From: Rhizoctonia solani
Taxonomy: Eukaryota > Basidiomycota > Agaricomycetes > Cantharellales > Ceratobasidiaceae
Direction: 5' to 3'
NCBI RefSeq assembly: GCF_016906535.1
Contig: NC_057379.1
Location: forward strand, 310,001 to 374,000
DNA length: 64,000 nt
A program made the translations under genes and the position numbers. The notes beneath the pieces were generated by a model that saw only the letters and a list, made by a program, of their open reading frames with translations, had not been told where the DNA came from and ran no database searches. Each line of letters begins with the position of its first letter. Positions within the stretch are counted from its first letter, which is position 1. This document shows, in pieces, positions 21,508-34,361 of the stretch.

Positions 21508-24500
21508 TTAGATCCTTGGGCCAGGTGATGCCCGCCCATTCACAGGCGCATAGTCATGGGCCATCAAGCCGGGAGCTGGCCCCATATGGGGCGTTCCAGG
21601 AGCACTAGCACCGGGGGTGTTGTAAGCGAATCCTGGTGAGGGAGGAACTGCATGGTCGTATGCTAATGGCTGGTGTTCGGCCAACGGAGTAGCGGCTTGA
21701 AGTTGCGCGGTGTCCATAGTCGAAGATGACATAGCCGACATACGGTAGTCGTACTTATTGCCCCCGGCCTTGAACGGTGCAGGTGGAGCAGCGAGTTCTG
21801 CATTGGAAAGGTTTTGCATAGGAACTATACAATATGTGAGTTTGGTGATTAACCGCGCGACGAGAGCAACCTACGACTATGGGCCCCGCCATATGAAGAC
21901 CGCCATGGGTCTTCCGGACCTTGGGGCTTTTGATGAGAGCGTTTGCGTATACAAAAGAGAAGCCCCTAACGCAAAATAATCAAAACGAATCCTTGCCGAA
22001 ATACTCCCGTAGGAACTCACCAAAAGCAGAGCAGCACCTCCAACTGCAACAGTAGCTGCAATTACAATCGTCCTCTGGCTCGAGGTCAATCCACCCTCGT
22101 CGTTTGATCCATTTCCATTATTGCCTCCGCTGCTTCCATTACCACTACCACTACCGTTTGTAGCACCACCTCTGGCACTTGTCGTAGTGGTGGAGACGGG
22201 AACAGGCCAATACGCCATCTTGATGATATCTGCTCCATATTCGGCAATGGCGTACGCAGGAGCCATAGTGTGAGCCGTAACGTGAATAGGCATCACGCTG
22301 GCATCGATGACACGGACGTTGGATGTGCCGTATACGCGAAGAGTGGTATCAACCACGCCTCCCATATCGAGAGGAAGCATCGAGCAAGTACCAATTGGGT
22401 GATACTCGGTCGCGACGCTATTGGCGATGTACGTGTTGATGGCGTCGTCAGTAGTTGAGGCACTCTGCGAAAAATAATTGGTTAGATCGTGGTGCACAGG
22501 AAAAGAGAGCAATGTACTGTAGTCGAGGTTTCAGCCTTGAAGTAGGAGCTCATCGGTGCGGTGGCGCCAATGGTCCTGACGTACTTGATGCCGGCGTTGA
22601 TGATATCCACTAAGCAAAATTGTCAGTGCTGATGAAGTTTGGGTTTCACAACGCAACGCACCATCCCAACTGTTTGATAAGTAGTTCTATTAATGCCACA
22701 GCATAAGTATCGAATTATAATCTCAGAACCGTTATCAAAAACTTACCGGATTGATGCTAGGGTAGTCAAATGCATTGGAGCTGGTAATTGTGATGGCACC
22801 ACGACTCCATGCGTGCTGCTGGGCAACTTGAATGCCAGCATTCCTGCCCCAGCAAGCATGGTCATAATAATCTCCAATTGGCCAACTGAATTTTTCAGCA
22901 TATCAAGTTGGATGTTGAACTGCTGTGTTATACCCTTCAGGACGGTAGTATCAAGGGATTGGGATGTTGAAAGCGAAGAAAGCGCAGAGGAAAGGCCTGA
23001 AGAAACGGTGTTGAGCCAGGTACCCGCGTTGGTACCCATGATATCCTGGATGCTGGGATATGCTATCAAATAGGCTTGTATTAGGACATGGTCGAAGGAA
23101 GAGCAAATGACTCACCGACTGCTTCGTTGATATACGTCCATAATCCAGTGGCATCGTCCCTCCATTGTGTTAGCTGTTGAGCCTGTAACGTGTCATTCGA
23201 CAACAGATCCCACCACGTCGCTCCGTCGACCGCCCAGGCCACGGTTGTTGATCCTATTTCAGTTTTGTGGGTCGCGCGAAAGAAAAAATCTCTCAGAAGT
23301 GCACGCACCATGATCCTGGAGGTTCTGCCCGACGCCAGGTAGATCCACCACTGAGTCGATATGAGCGAGGTCATAAGAGCCTTAGGGCCTACACCCGATA
23401 ACTGTAGTCTACGAGGTTGGAAAGTATTAGCTAATGATAAGGATACCTATCAAAGAGAACCCACAATTGAGCTGAGCCTATAGTTCCACCACTATGGGCA
23501 ACATTAGGGAAGTAGTAGTCAACATAAGCACATCAGCTTACCAAAGAATCACTTCTTTCTTAGCCTTGACTGTATAGGACTGCGCGCCATTGCTAGCCGC
23601 AAATTTCTAAACGAAGGGTGACAGTTTACTTAACAGTAAACAAACCATACACGATTGCATGAAATTCTACTTACCACGCCAGTTGCGATAGCTCCTGAGC
23701 TTCCCTTATCACCCCAAACTAACCCAGTAGCTTGCATACCCGTCAAGATAACAAGATTGCTTCTAGGCCCTACAGGATCAATATATCCAGCCATACTATT
23801 ACTCCTTGTAAAGTTATGGGCGTTAAGAGTGCTTGGAGTGATAGACACAACGTGCGTATCGCCAGATGCAAGATCGCCCTTGCTCATTCCTAAAGCAACG
23901 AGGGTCGGGACCCAGTTTGCAATTCCATCGTAAATGTACTGGCTCATCGTGGTCTGAATAGCACCACCATAACCGTGCGAGTCTGCATCGATGGTCATAC
24001 CGAATTGAGTTTGTTGCTCTGCTGGGGGTGCAGTGAAGTTTTCGGACTTTTTGTGATATTTCTGGATCATTGACCATGACCAGTTGAATGATGCTGGAGT
24101 ACCATTCTCAAGGGTTGATGAGTTATAGGAGGAAGAAGATGTCGGGAACAGGGTTGCCCAAGCATCCCATTCCCGCTGGGCACCAATACCCCAAAACATT
24201 CCGTTGATACTCTATTGACTACGGTCAGGTCCGATGCATGAAACGGGAAAATGAAATAAACACCAACCCCACTTCCCCCAAGAACTTTACCTCGTGGCCA
24301 TTTCGTCACGCGGTTGCCCGCACTAGGCTGAGCAGTGATGTCGTAGCTCCAGTCTGCGTCAGTACCTGTGAGGCCGTGAATGTACGAATAACCAGGAATG
24401 TTGATATTATCTGCGTGTGAGGAACCGTCCCCTCCTGCTTCTATCACGGCTACAGTCATGTTCGAGTATTCTGAGGTCCAGGCGCAGTTAATGACATGAT

Positions 24501-24815
24501 TGGTAAATGAAGTTCAAAAAACAACCGACCTGATAGCCGCGCTGCAATAGCAAGCCCGGCCGTTCCACCTCTATGTAGGTCTCTCTCAGTGAGGAACTTA
24601 CTGAATGTGCTGTTGAAGTAAACTACCTACCCTACGATCACAAAATCGAAGCTTTTGCCACTAAGTTGAGTCGGGTCGGCTGTGACGGCGCGAGTGAGCA
24701 AACGTCGGTGAGGATTGTTTGGATTAGAAGCCGTGTCAGTTCGAACAAGAGCATTTGCACCAAGAAACGCGACAGCTGAAGCGACCAATGCCACACTTGC
24801 TACAGAGTGCGTCAT
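21508..24815 (-). CDS. GMC-family FAD oxidoreductase with C-terminal membrane anchor
   Basis: GMC enzymes oxidise alcohols, sugars or aryl alcohols with FAD. From ATG 24815 the product begins with a hydrophobic signal peptide and then FDFVIVG, followed across an intron by GGTAGLAIAARL, the FAD-binding loop. Next come VIEAGGDG and the GMC signature KWPRGKVLGGSG. The C-terminal domain has EYHPIGTCSM with the catalytic His, and PIHVTAHTMAPAYAIAE with the second active-site residue. At least ten exons are needed. After the catalytic domain comes a Gly/Ser/Asn linker, a transmembrane stretch (IVIAATVAVGGAALLLV) and, in the last exon, a tail of about 100 residues rich in Pro and Ala. Most GMC oxidases of fungi are soluble and secreted, so an anchor is unusual. 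The substrate cannot be told from sequence. Confidence 0.85.
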
Positions 24816-25482
24816 GATGATCGACTAGATTTAGGATAAAACGGAACGAGCCAAGGGAGCAACAACGAAGGTAAAAGAAAAAAAAAAAAAGTCCGTCAGA
24901 GCAGTCGTAGTTGTAGGGAGTAGGTTTAGTTCGCGACAGAGGTGAATTATAGTTTTTCACCAATGACACATCCTCTTCGCGTAGTTATAGTCACAAGAAT
25001 AGACTGCCGAACCGAATGCCTCAGGTGATTTCTAAGCAGTATGGGAGAAACCATAACCTATTTGGCAATGTCCCGTCCTGGTGCATTGCCTCCCCCGCAT
25101 GCCATTGAAATGTTGGTTGAAATGTGGGCTAAACTCGTCCCAAGCAAGTCTCGGCAAGGATTTCGATTGCCGTGGAAGATTATAATAAGACACCCCATCA
25201 CGTGTGGCCGGTGAATTCGGGCTGATGCGCTTGAGCACTAAGTCCATCAGTTTGGTTTGATATAAAATACAATATCGACATCCACCAATAATTCAACTCA
25301 TAGTACAAAATCTTTGTTCTGTTTAGGGATGACTCGGTACGGTATTATGCGAGATGGCACTGATGCTACCTACGACTTGGGGGTGATACAATATAATATC
25401 CAATGTTTCATGAGCTTCAAATGGATCCGCCCACGGACTCCATTGTCTGGAAATGTTGTAAGTTTCCTTTCGGCCCAAAAGG
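24816..25482. other. Intergenic stretch upstream of the GMC gene
   Basis: This holds the GMC promoter, including a 13-base A run at about 24878-24890, and the 3' flank of the transporter gene. No other gene is seen. Confidence 0.5.
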
Positions 25483-27481
25483 TTAACGGAAGACCACAAA
25501 TGGTGAGGCAGTTGGTCCATCTAAAACCGACAACTCTTCGGGCGTGAATGGGAGCTTAGGTATCAACCACGACCGCACTGGTACGAGCAACATGATCACA
25601 ATTGGAAATCCGATAGCAGCTTCAGGAACACATATGTCAGCCGATCGTCACCTATGAGTGAACGAATTAATTACGAACCAATGGTTTGCGTGACGGCCAT
25701 TGTGGCACCGAAGCCAATTAATTCAATAGCCACGAATAATGTCACGCGCGACCGTCGGACCTTGCGCAAGGGCTCTGAACGAGACACCATTGCTGGGTCG
25801 CGGATAAGGTAAAGCAGCTTTTCAGTCACCGCGCTTACTCGAAGGTGATCACTACCCATATACCAGCTTTAGACAGGATTGTGATAAGCATCTGTTAAAT
25901 AGAGAGCAGATTTTTACTTACAATAACCCGGCTAGGACACCTCGTGGGACCAAGCCAAGCACATGTTGTAACGGTCCGCTCATTAGAACTAGACACAGAG
26001 CGCCTTGGGCTAGATTTGAAACACGCTGCTCGACGACCGCGATGGGGTGCTCTTCGACTAATGTACTCGTTTCAGCCGAATCTTGGTGGTTTTGGCTTTC
26101 GTAATTCTGAGTTCCATGTAGCTCAAAATCTTCCTCCCGACCATGACTGGGGCCGTTTTTGGATATCTTTTCAACGTCATTTTTACGTTGAATGCCCATT
26201 ATCACTAAGGACTCTGTGTGCATGGGCGCTTGAGGGATTAGACCATTGGGTGCGGGTACCCCTAACAGGCCGCTATGAGGTGGTGCCATTGAGCATTAAT
26301 TTGGATATACATTTAAGAGTGGCAACTTACGCAAAAACGTGCTAATACCGAGCCAGAAGAAATCCCAATGAAAGCCTGGAGGTTTGCGTAGGGGGTATTC
26401 AGAGCCCTGGGCTATGAGACTAGAAACGTTGTGGTCAAAGTAGAATAGAATAAATAAGACAAAGCCAAATGGAAGTGCAATGCTATTAGGTCTCCTCATC
26501 AGTTTGCTGCCAATTCGAAGGTTTTGACCTTAAGCTTACCCAACCCATTTGCCTTCGAGCTCCCAAAACTTCACTAACCACGGGCGATTCCCGGCGGGGC
26601 TGAATGCGCCAGAGGTTGGCAGCGTGAGAGGGTTCGCTAATCTAAATCTTCCCCAGTAGGCTAGTCCAGTGCACGCAATGACTAGTTTAATAGATATGAT
26701 GTTAGGTATTATCGACGGTGCTCATAGTTATCTCATACCTGAAATAGGCATTCCGTAGTCCGCAAAAAACCTCCGTACCACTCGGTGGCCAATGTTTGAG
26801 CGAGCCAACATACCAAAGAGATGCCCAGTGACCAACATTACAAGTGCCAGAATGATGCTTACGAACACGCTGTCAGGATCGGTGATGGAGAGCTGACGTG
26901 TAATAACTTGAATCCCGTATTGAAGGTAGACCCAGGCGACATAGAAGCCAAAACTATATGCGCGTAAAAGGCGTCAGTACACCGACAATTGGAACGAAAA
27001 TATGACCTACGTATCGCAAGAGAATCGAGTAACATAACGCAGAAAATTTGCAGCGTTCAACACGGCGGCAAACCAGTGCATGATTGCGGCCCATAAGTAG
27101 ACCCAGCCAATAAAATGAAGATACTCGGGGGCATCCTCCCTGGTTCTAGGATCTCGTAAATTGTCTTGTTGAGTACAGTGATGGGTCCCGTTACACCCGA
27201 GATGCACAGCGGTTGGCACGAGAAAACGAAAATATAAATGCGGCCATGAATGAAGATAAAAGAACTTCAGTGACTCCATACTGAGAAGTAGTTCTATGAG
27301 GTCTAGCGAGAAGGCAATGCCAGGCAGGACGCTATGATGAATAGTTGTATACCCTATGATGAAGTATCTGTAACACACTAGCGAAGAATATCATCGCTGT
27401 AGCAGGGACGACTCGGTAGTTCCAAGCATCGGTCCAGTCAGAAAGATAGTATGGCGCGCGAGCTTTAAAATCGGAGATCAT
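25483..27481 (-). CDS. SLC4/BOR1-type borate or bicarbonate transporter
   Basis: This is an anion transporter of the HCO3-/borate family, which in fungi mainly exports borate at the plasma membrane. Exon fragments in order give FKARAPYYLSDWTDAWNYRV near the start, VLPGIAFSLDLIE, FHWDFFWLGIST, GLLGVPAPNGLIPQAP, VSNLAQGALCLVLMSGPLQ and VLGLVPRGVLAGLLWYMG. The last exon gives AAIGFPIVIMLLVPVRSW, LPFTPEELSVLDGP and a stop at 25483. These are hallmark segments of BOR1 proteins. About ten or more hydrophobic helices are present. The true start is uncertain: ATG 27481 lies in the conserved N-terminal block, and a short upstream exon (possibly from ATG 27590) is likely missing. I saw no stop inside the conserved exons. 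The last intron (about 25610-25675) was resolved by frame and by family match. Confidence 0.82.
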
Positions 27482-28373
27482 GCCCCTGAAAGGCTCAGGC
27501 CTTGGTTACGCAGTGATGAGACAGATGTCCAGCGATGTAAGGGGAGTCGCTTTGCAGTCCATTCGGCGTATCATTGTATGACTCAGGCATCCTCTAATAA
27601 ATATATGCGGAGACTAGAGATGAGAAGGCGAGGAGGAAAGGGATGCTCTCCTTATCGCCTTTTGCAATAAATCCTAGGCATCACAGCACGTTGTGAGTGC
27701 CCCGGCACGCTATGGCAGTGGAAACGAGAATCTTTTGCGAATCCGGCATCCCGATTTACGTGTAGTCGCTCACGCCTTTTGGCGCTAGACATAACAAGCG
27801 CCAATGATCTCATCCAGACAATACATACAGTACTTGAGATGCTAAAGCAGGACCGAGAATAAACGTATAGGTTATGCAGGATACACGCATATAGATCTGC
27901 AACTTTTACAATAGTGTGAGCAATTAATTGGATAATGGTCGGGCGTCCCCAGAAAACCTGAGCGATACATATGACGTAAGGAATTGTACTAATAAGCGTC
28001 CAGGATCGTGAACACCCTGTGGAATGCACTGTCGAACTAAGTTTGGGGAACTTCCATAAAATTCGTCAAAGGTCGGTGTCTTGTACTTGAGTATGGTTTG
28101 TTTGTCCTTCTTTCGGGGTCGAATCCATACATTCCCTACGCGCATGTGGCCTCACGGGCTCGATTGACCCATCTGGTATTTACACGGATCACAGAGGACT
28201 CGAACCCTCTTCGCGCGACATGACTCAGCCGAATCTCTAATTTGTGATCGGCTTCATGCAAGGTGCTCGGTTGGAATCATATATTATTCGAGGATCTAAT
28301 TCACATACGCAAAACGTCTTTAACGATATCACTCAGGTTGGTTGCTTCAACATTAAATGTAGTGCGTAGCTCA
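27482..28373. other. Intergenic stretch between the transporter and DUF2264 genes
   Basis: It may contain a 5' exon of the transporter near 27590. At 28187-28249 (minus strand) lies a 63-nt element with a perfect 7-bp acceptor-like stem and a T-arm-like hairpin, but no proper D-arm or anticodon arm. I do not call it a tRNA. Confidence 0.4.
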
Positions 28374-30756
28374 TTAACTTGGCATCTGAGACAATATACC
28401 TTCTGGAATGACCGGCCTGAGTTTCCACTCTTCTTCCCAACCCGCTCGAGGTCCAGGGCCATGACCAGGTTTATGGAATCCACCCGTAGCAGGTTCCGAA
28501 AACGCCAGTCACGTACCACATATCGTTCCCAGTGATTTCTCCCAGTAGCGTCGGGATTACGCTTCGTGCAAATATAATGTTGGAATTTGAGTCTGCATCA
28601 ACCACCCGTGCGAATCGCTCCGAGCTCGCTTCAAGAGCAACAATACCGACCGCTCCAGCTGAGCTGATGGCCCTAGCTTCAAGCCCTTGTTCAAAACGAG
28701 CTTCTCCTGAAATTGCACGGTGGTCCCGTCCTCGGTCGTAGATCGCCCTCCGCCATCAGCACTCTTCAGTCCACGTCCTTCCGCCCCGCGAATTCGGTGG
28801 ACACGAAGGTACCAGAGCGGTGCTTCTGGTGAGGGAGGTATCAACCAAGTCTCGACAGTGACCCCCTGCCATGGCTCCCAAGTACTTCGGAGCCAGATTC
28901 CCCCACTTCCGTCACGTTCAATACGCGCATCGGGGGCGAGTCGTCTAACGCGCCAGCGGTCTCCATTGTCATCGCTCAACCCAAGCGTGGAGTCAAGTGC
29001 GTGCTGCTCAAGAGTGTATGCGCCAGTGGGAACGCTGAATCCAAAAGCAGAAGAGTACGCAAACTTGCCATACTTTTCGCACGTGTGTTTCAACGGATAA
29101 TGACACGCCTGGCCCGAGGAAAGAAGAAAGGTATGCCCTCCGGAGTGGGTAAGAATATGCCCAGGGTGATCGAGGGCAATAGTCGATGGGGTCAATGATT
29201 TAGAGCCACAACCTGGGTGGCCGGACTCTTGGGAAGTCCACATAGGGTGGTCGGGACGGACTCCAACTCCGACAAAAATCTTACAAAACCAATACGGACT
29301 CCCGGGAGAGTTGTAGTTCTCGCTCATGTACATGTTGGGGTAGGCATATCCAATGGTAAGTGCACCTAAATCAGACCAGATTTGATCACCAAGAGCAGCC
29401 CACGATCGGAGGTTTCGCAAGTAGAGGCCTTTGATGTGCCCCCAAGTAAGCGGGGCGGGAGGCTCGACGTTTGCAAATGCCATCGCAGGCCAGAACGAAG
29501 CGGAAGCGGCGCGGTATATCATTGAGCGCCCGAAGGGAATGGCTCGACCTTCATAAATCTATAAGAAGATAACGAACAATGATTTTCGAGAGAAACCTAC
29601 CCGTCTCGTCAAAATACGCAACAAACTCCCTCGCAAATTCGCGGGCGCGAACCTTGTACTTCTTACATCTTATCGGGTCGAAGTCTTTTGCAAGGCGCGA
29701 ATAGACCAACTGGGCGAACTGAATAGCGAAAGATGAAGAGTAATAGTCCAATTGTCTTACGCCTTCCGGACCATCCCTTGACCATCCGCGCGAACGTGGG
29801 GCAGTAATACCTGCAGTTGTAGCATCTAATCCGGGTATACCTGTGTGAAATAATAGTTATTCAGTGTACTCTACTGCAAAACACTGACTCAGCATACCAT
29901 CAATACTCGCAGCTGGCTCATCGCCTAGATTTTCCAGCTGGAATGTATCCAAATGATCCAGGTCTTTGGTCATTTGCTCCTTTGAAAAACGATCTGATCC
30001 GACACTACGCAACCCAAGGTTCGCAAAGACGCGGAACCACAACCAGTTTGCTAGTGGAACTGTTAGGCACAACCTTTGATATAAAATAATAGTGCTCACT
30101 ATCTGGCATTTCTTTGTCGTTAATCTCGCCAAGCCAATTAGCGAGGTTGCTTTTTTCCTTTTCAGAAAGAGGCTGATAGTGATTTAGGTACGTGCTTCAT
30201 ATTGAGGTGAAATGTGACTCTTACGTCCCACAGCTTCTCTCCAGCAATGGCCAGGGTGAATCCGATCGCGCTCATCTCGACCATACGTTGGTCCTTCCCC
30301 CGAGTTGTCCCCCAGTACTCGGCATTTTTAGGATCAGTGCCAGAAGCAAGTCCCTTTAGCCAGCGGGTAGAAAGCTCGGATGGAGTTGGAGATAAACGAG
30401 AGACGTCTTAACGGATAGACAAGTTAATAATTATAACAGAATGAGAAAATAATCTTTATAGATCATATTTACCATGTCCTTTGCTTCCGGCAATAAGACT
30501 AGCAAGTGCCCATAAAGGTCGCGAAAATCCTTCAAGTTGGGCGGCAACTTCGTCAAAGTGAGTGCCGGTATGGCCTGTACTATGCGTGCTCCTCCAGGAG
30601 ATGTATAGCGCGAGAGCGAGTCAAGAACTGGAGACATACACTATTCAAATTACCGAAATTCGGACTTGGCATGAAAGACTTACCGGAGACTGCTGCTCGT
30701 TGTACATCCTCCCAGGTGCGGAATTTATTGTTTACGAATCCTTCTGGGGCGGGCAT
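28374..30756 (-). CDS. DUF2264 family protein
   Basis: DUF2264 proteins occur in bacteria and fungi, and their fold resembles glycoside hydrolase or polysaccharide lyase barrels. The function here is not known. From ATG 30756 the first exons give [26 protein letters not shown] and a segment matching the family N-terminus ([18 protein letters not shown]). The middle exons give [34 protein letters not shown] and [13 protein letters not shown]. The long exon from about 29530 has [59 protein letters not shown] and a C-terminal beta-rich part. The end comes after an intron near 28470, with [14 protein letters not shown] and TAA at 28374. No signal peptide is seen. The exon borders near 28720 and 28480 are inferred from frame. 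Confidence 0.8.
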
Positions 30757-31600
30757 GTCCTGTGGTCAGTTCATTTCGTATCGATCTCATCATTGGCTCT
30801 TTATATAATGTATAGCTAGTGAGGAGTTCTTGCGGATCTGCCATGGGGGGTCGATCAGTGGGTGGTTATGACCGGCCCGACCTTCCGTAAGTTCCTAACG
30901 GAGTTAAGTCACGTGGCCGAGGTGCCGAAAGGAGCACAACGACCGTCGACTAAACACCTCAAACTCGGCACGTAACCAAACGCCGCTGAAAGTCTCACAT
31001 CTACACAAGTATTCGGCATCCTCCGCTTCTTGGCATGATAGTTATGACTGGTGAACCTTCTGCTACATAAATCAATGTTGGGTCTCGACTGGAGTCAAAT
31101 ACTCTATCGAACACTCCTAGTCGCCGAATAAATATATCCCCTTATAATTAATCACCTCCAACTTTCAATCATCTACATAGACATATACAAAGTGGCCAAC
31201 CAACTATGCCACAAAACTGACTCATCAGTCTGCTTACGTGTTGGGCGCTTTCTGGATAATGATACAACCCCGTTTTTTCTTCGCGTGTAGCGGGAGACAG
31301 GGTTTTCGAAACACACTGGTTTGCCTGGCTGCGTCGCCCATAGAAAAAGGTCCACTTTGGCATTACTTTTCACACCCTGTGCTTCTTTTCGCCACCCATC
31401 GGTTAGTATATCTTGTTTCTACTGGATTTTCCAACACAGCCTTGGGTATGCCCCAGCATATCTTGAACTGACTAGGTCGCTCCTCGCGCACAGCACCAGC
31501 AGCTCCCCGATTACCTCTCTGTGTTGACACCCTGTCAATACGTTAAAACATTGTACTAAAATACTTATCCTTTAGGCAAAGTGGTGTCAACCATTACAGC
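30757..31600. other. Divergent upstream region of the DUF2264 and MLKL-like genes
   Basis: About 840 bp between two divergent starts. I see no gene or clear repeat, and promoter elements for both genes must lie here. Confidence 0.5.
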
Positions 31601-33736
31601 ATGAACAAACTGGAACAAATTCTCCGTGGTTTCGTTAGCTTTACGGAGCTCGCTGCCACTTCTGGTTTCCTCCCAGCACTCCCGGCAGCGTGCGGAGTTC
31701 TGGAACAAATATGGGGAACAGCGGATCAAGTGAAAGTAAACAAGTCAGTTGTTTATGCTGTACACTATATTTCCGTATCTGGGTAGCGGGATGCGCGCCG
31801 CTTTTCCCGACGTTGGTCCACGAACGCTCATGCTCACTAAGGGCTGTGCTTCGTGACTCCTTTGCTTACCTATTTGATCGCCACATGCAATAGCCACTGA
31901 CAGCACGGCTATAAAACAGGGAACGCTGCAAGATCTTACGTGCACGTTGCGTCTATATTTTTATCACCATACGAGACAACGCTGCGGGCATAGAACAATC
32001 AGCGCTCAACGAAACCGTCGAGATCTTTATAACGTGAGTATTATCTTCATAGAATTTTGTCTTTGAGCGCTAAGACTGGTGGCTAGGACAATCAAAGGGA
32101 TTCACTCATCAATGAACAAATGGGCTGAATGGGGATCGCTTAAGAGCTTTGCTAAGAACGACGAGATTACAGTCGAAATCGAAAGGAGCATGAACCAACT
32201 TGACGCTTGCTGCCAGAACCTCCAGGTGAGCGTGCTGCACGCTTGCCACACTCTACCTTTTACTCACACACCACCTCAGATCGCCACACAGCTCCAATTG
32301 TACAGTCTCAACACTCAGATGGATGCTGCCCGTGAATCGGACCAGCTCGAAATGAAGAAAATGATGTTGACAATGTTGGAGAACCAAGAAGAGCTTAGAG
32401 AGGATATGGGATTGTTGCTCGTAAATATGGAAAAATTTACCGATGTCATGAAGACATTCCAGCTCGTATGTATAGAATCCTGGTATGCAACGAGACCATC
32501 TGGACTAATATTCACTACTAGGAATTGCGCGCTCATCCAGCTGGCTCATTGACTCACGACAACATCTCGCGTGGATTGCTGGGGATGCAACAAGCCTCTG
32601 GCCAATTGCCTCCAATTGCTTTTCTTGAAGGCCATGAGTGTAAGATCGTTAGCCAAGCACCTATTGCTGGGAGCACGGTCTATGACGTATACGAGGGCCT
32701 ATGGCTAGGCGAAGAAAAAGTCGCAGTTAAGATACTCAGGAGTTCAAAGGCTTCAGAGGGGAACGTTAGAGTGAGTATTGCCCATGGTGTATATTGTAGG
32801 CGATATCTAACTGCTACTATCTGCAGAGATTTCACCGTCAAGTAAACATCTGGCATCGAATGAAGAGCAAATATATCTTGCGCTTCTATGGAGTTGCATC
32901 CATCGCTGGAGGATCATCTTTGTAAGCGACCTTACCAGTCACCCAAATACATCACTAACTCTCGCAAAGCTATCTCGTCAGCCCTTGGTGCGAGAACGGC
33001 GATGCGCCAAAGTATCTGAAGAAGAACCCCAGTGCCGACCGTCTAAAATTGGTTCGCTTTTGGCTGGTTAAAATCAACAGGGTTATATCGACTGATTTTC
33101 TCGATTCTGTAGATTCTCGAAATAGCATTCGGCTTGCGCTACTTGCATTCACAAAACCCACCCATTGTTCATGGGTCCCTTCAAGGATCCAACGTGCTCA
33201 TTGGTGATGGAGGGGGGGCTGTAAGTGCGCGTATATGTACCTCATGCACAGGCGACTGATTGTTTGACCAGCTTCTCGCCGATTTCGGGCTTGCCAAAGC
33301 ATTGGAAGATCTAACTGCTGTTCCGTTTACGCAATCTACAGGTGCCAATGGATGTTACCGCTGGATGGCACCTGAACTACACGAAGACGGTGGCCAAATG
33401 ACCCTCAAATCGGACATCTATTCGTGGGCAATGACGGCGCTGGAGCTATACAGTGATAAGGTTCCTTATAGCCGAATCAAGATGCCAGGATCAGTCGTGA
33501 TGGAGGTTGCAAGGGGTAGAATACCTGAACGTCCTCGGCCTGGCACAAGTAGAATGTCTAGCAGCGGCAGCGTACCAGGAAACACGGCGGGAACTAGAGA
33601 TGGTATTGATATTCCAGATGGTTTGTGGGAGTTGTTCGTCCGCTGTTGGGACAAAGACCCGGCCAATCGACCCACGATCCAGGAGACGATTCAAGAATTG
33701 GAGGATATGAGACGATACACACTTATGGAGATATAG
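31601..33736 (+). CDS. MLKL-like protein: N-terminal helical domain plus TKL-type pseudokinase
   Basis: The first three exons encode an alpha-helical region (LPAACGVLEQIWGTADQVK, then SMNQLDACCQNLQ, then MLTMLENQEELREDMG). It resembles the four-helix N-terminal domain and brace of MLKL and related fungal cell-death proteins. The kinase-like domain follows in exons from about 32522. It has VAVKILRS (the ATP-binding Lys), RFYGVAS, YLVSPWCENGD, LLADFGLAK (DFG present), CYRWMAPEL (APE present), SDIYSWAMTALELYS and a final RCWDKDPANRPTI. The catalytic loop reads HGSLQGSN where active relatives have HGDLKGSN, so the catalytic Asp and the following Lys are both lost. I predict a pseudokinase that may still bind nucleotide. 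ATG 31601 starts the conserved helix. A role in regulated cell death is inferred from architecture only. Confidence 0.78.
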
Positions 33737-33947
33737 TATTATTTTAAAATAAGTGCTTCGTTATTGCGGTTTACGTCAGTGGTCCTTCATTTTGTTGTAA
33801 AATACGGATACTACCATATTTGTACCAATATTCTATTTTTCCGGTTTAATATCCTCTGTTCATTATTCGATCATTGAGAAACCCAATGCACACGTTGTAT
33901 CAAAGTCGGACAGATCATGACCCAATTAAAAGCACAAACAACGGGTA

Positions 33948-34361
33948 TTACAGACAGCAGGAGTATTTGTACAGCGCACCTAGCTTTGCATAGTTCATCC
34001 GGGTGGGGTATCCAGAACTTGCCATTCTATTCTCCCCCACCCTCCTCCTTCCTCCTCCTCCTCCTCCGCTACCACCGGCATCTCCTCCAGCAGCACCTGT
34101 TGCGACTGCTCCAGCGGCAGTCCCGCCTGTTCCTCCACTCGCCGAGCCATCAGCGTTGGCAATGCCTGTGTCCTTTGCTCTCTTGTCTTCAAGTTTCGGT
34201 GGCTCTGTACTCTTCCGGCTATGAGTAGGTGTAGCCTCGTGAACAGTCACCTCGGGAATATGTTGGATATTTGATGCACCAGATGCCTCATTAGGCTTGG
34301 GAGCGGATTTGCTGGTTGGCGCAGATGGTTCGGGCGGAGGCTTACTCGGTATACAGCCCAT
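33948..34361 (-). CDS. Small dual-acylated-like protein, MGCIPS type, copy 1
   Basis: A single-exon frame of 137 residues starting MGCIPSKPP. Gly2 followed by Cys3 and Ser6 is the classic signal for N-myristoylation plus palmitoylation, as in Src-type kinases and plant membrane anchors. The body is of low complexity: Pro/Ser/Lys first, then a Gly/Ala run of about 35 residues, then a short basic and aromatic end. No enzyme domain is seen. It lies tail to tail with the MLKL-like gene, about 210 bp away, and a paralogue follows at 35746-36165. I infer a small membrane-bound adaptor or stress-type protein. Confidence 0.6.
   Translation of the reverse strand: MGCIPSKPPPEPSAPTSKSAPKPNEASGASNIQHIPEVTVHEATPTHSRKSTEPPKLEDKRAKDTGIANADGSASGGTGGTAAGAVATGAAGGDAGGSGGGGGGRRRVGENRMASSGYPTRMNYAKLGALYKYSCCL

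Noticed and set aside
28187..28249. tRNA-like element on the minus strand with a perfect 7-bp acceptor-like stem (GATCACA/TGTGATC) and a T-arm-like hairpin
   Set aside because: It is only 63 nt long, the T-loop has one base too many, and no D-arm or anticodon arm can be folded. At best it is a tRNA relic.
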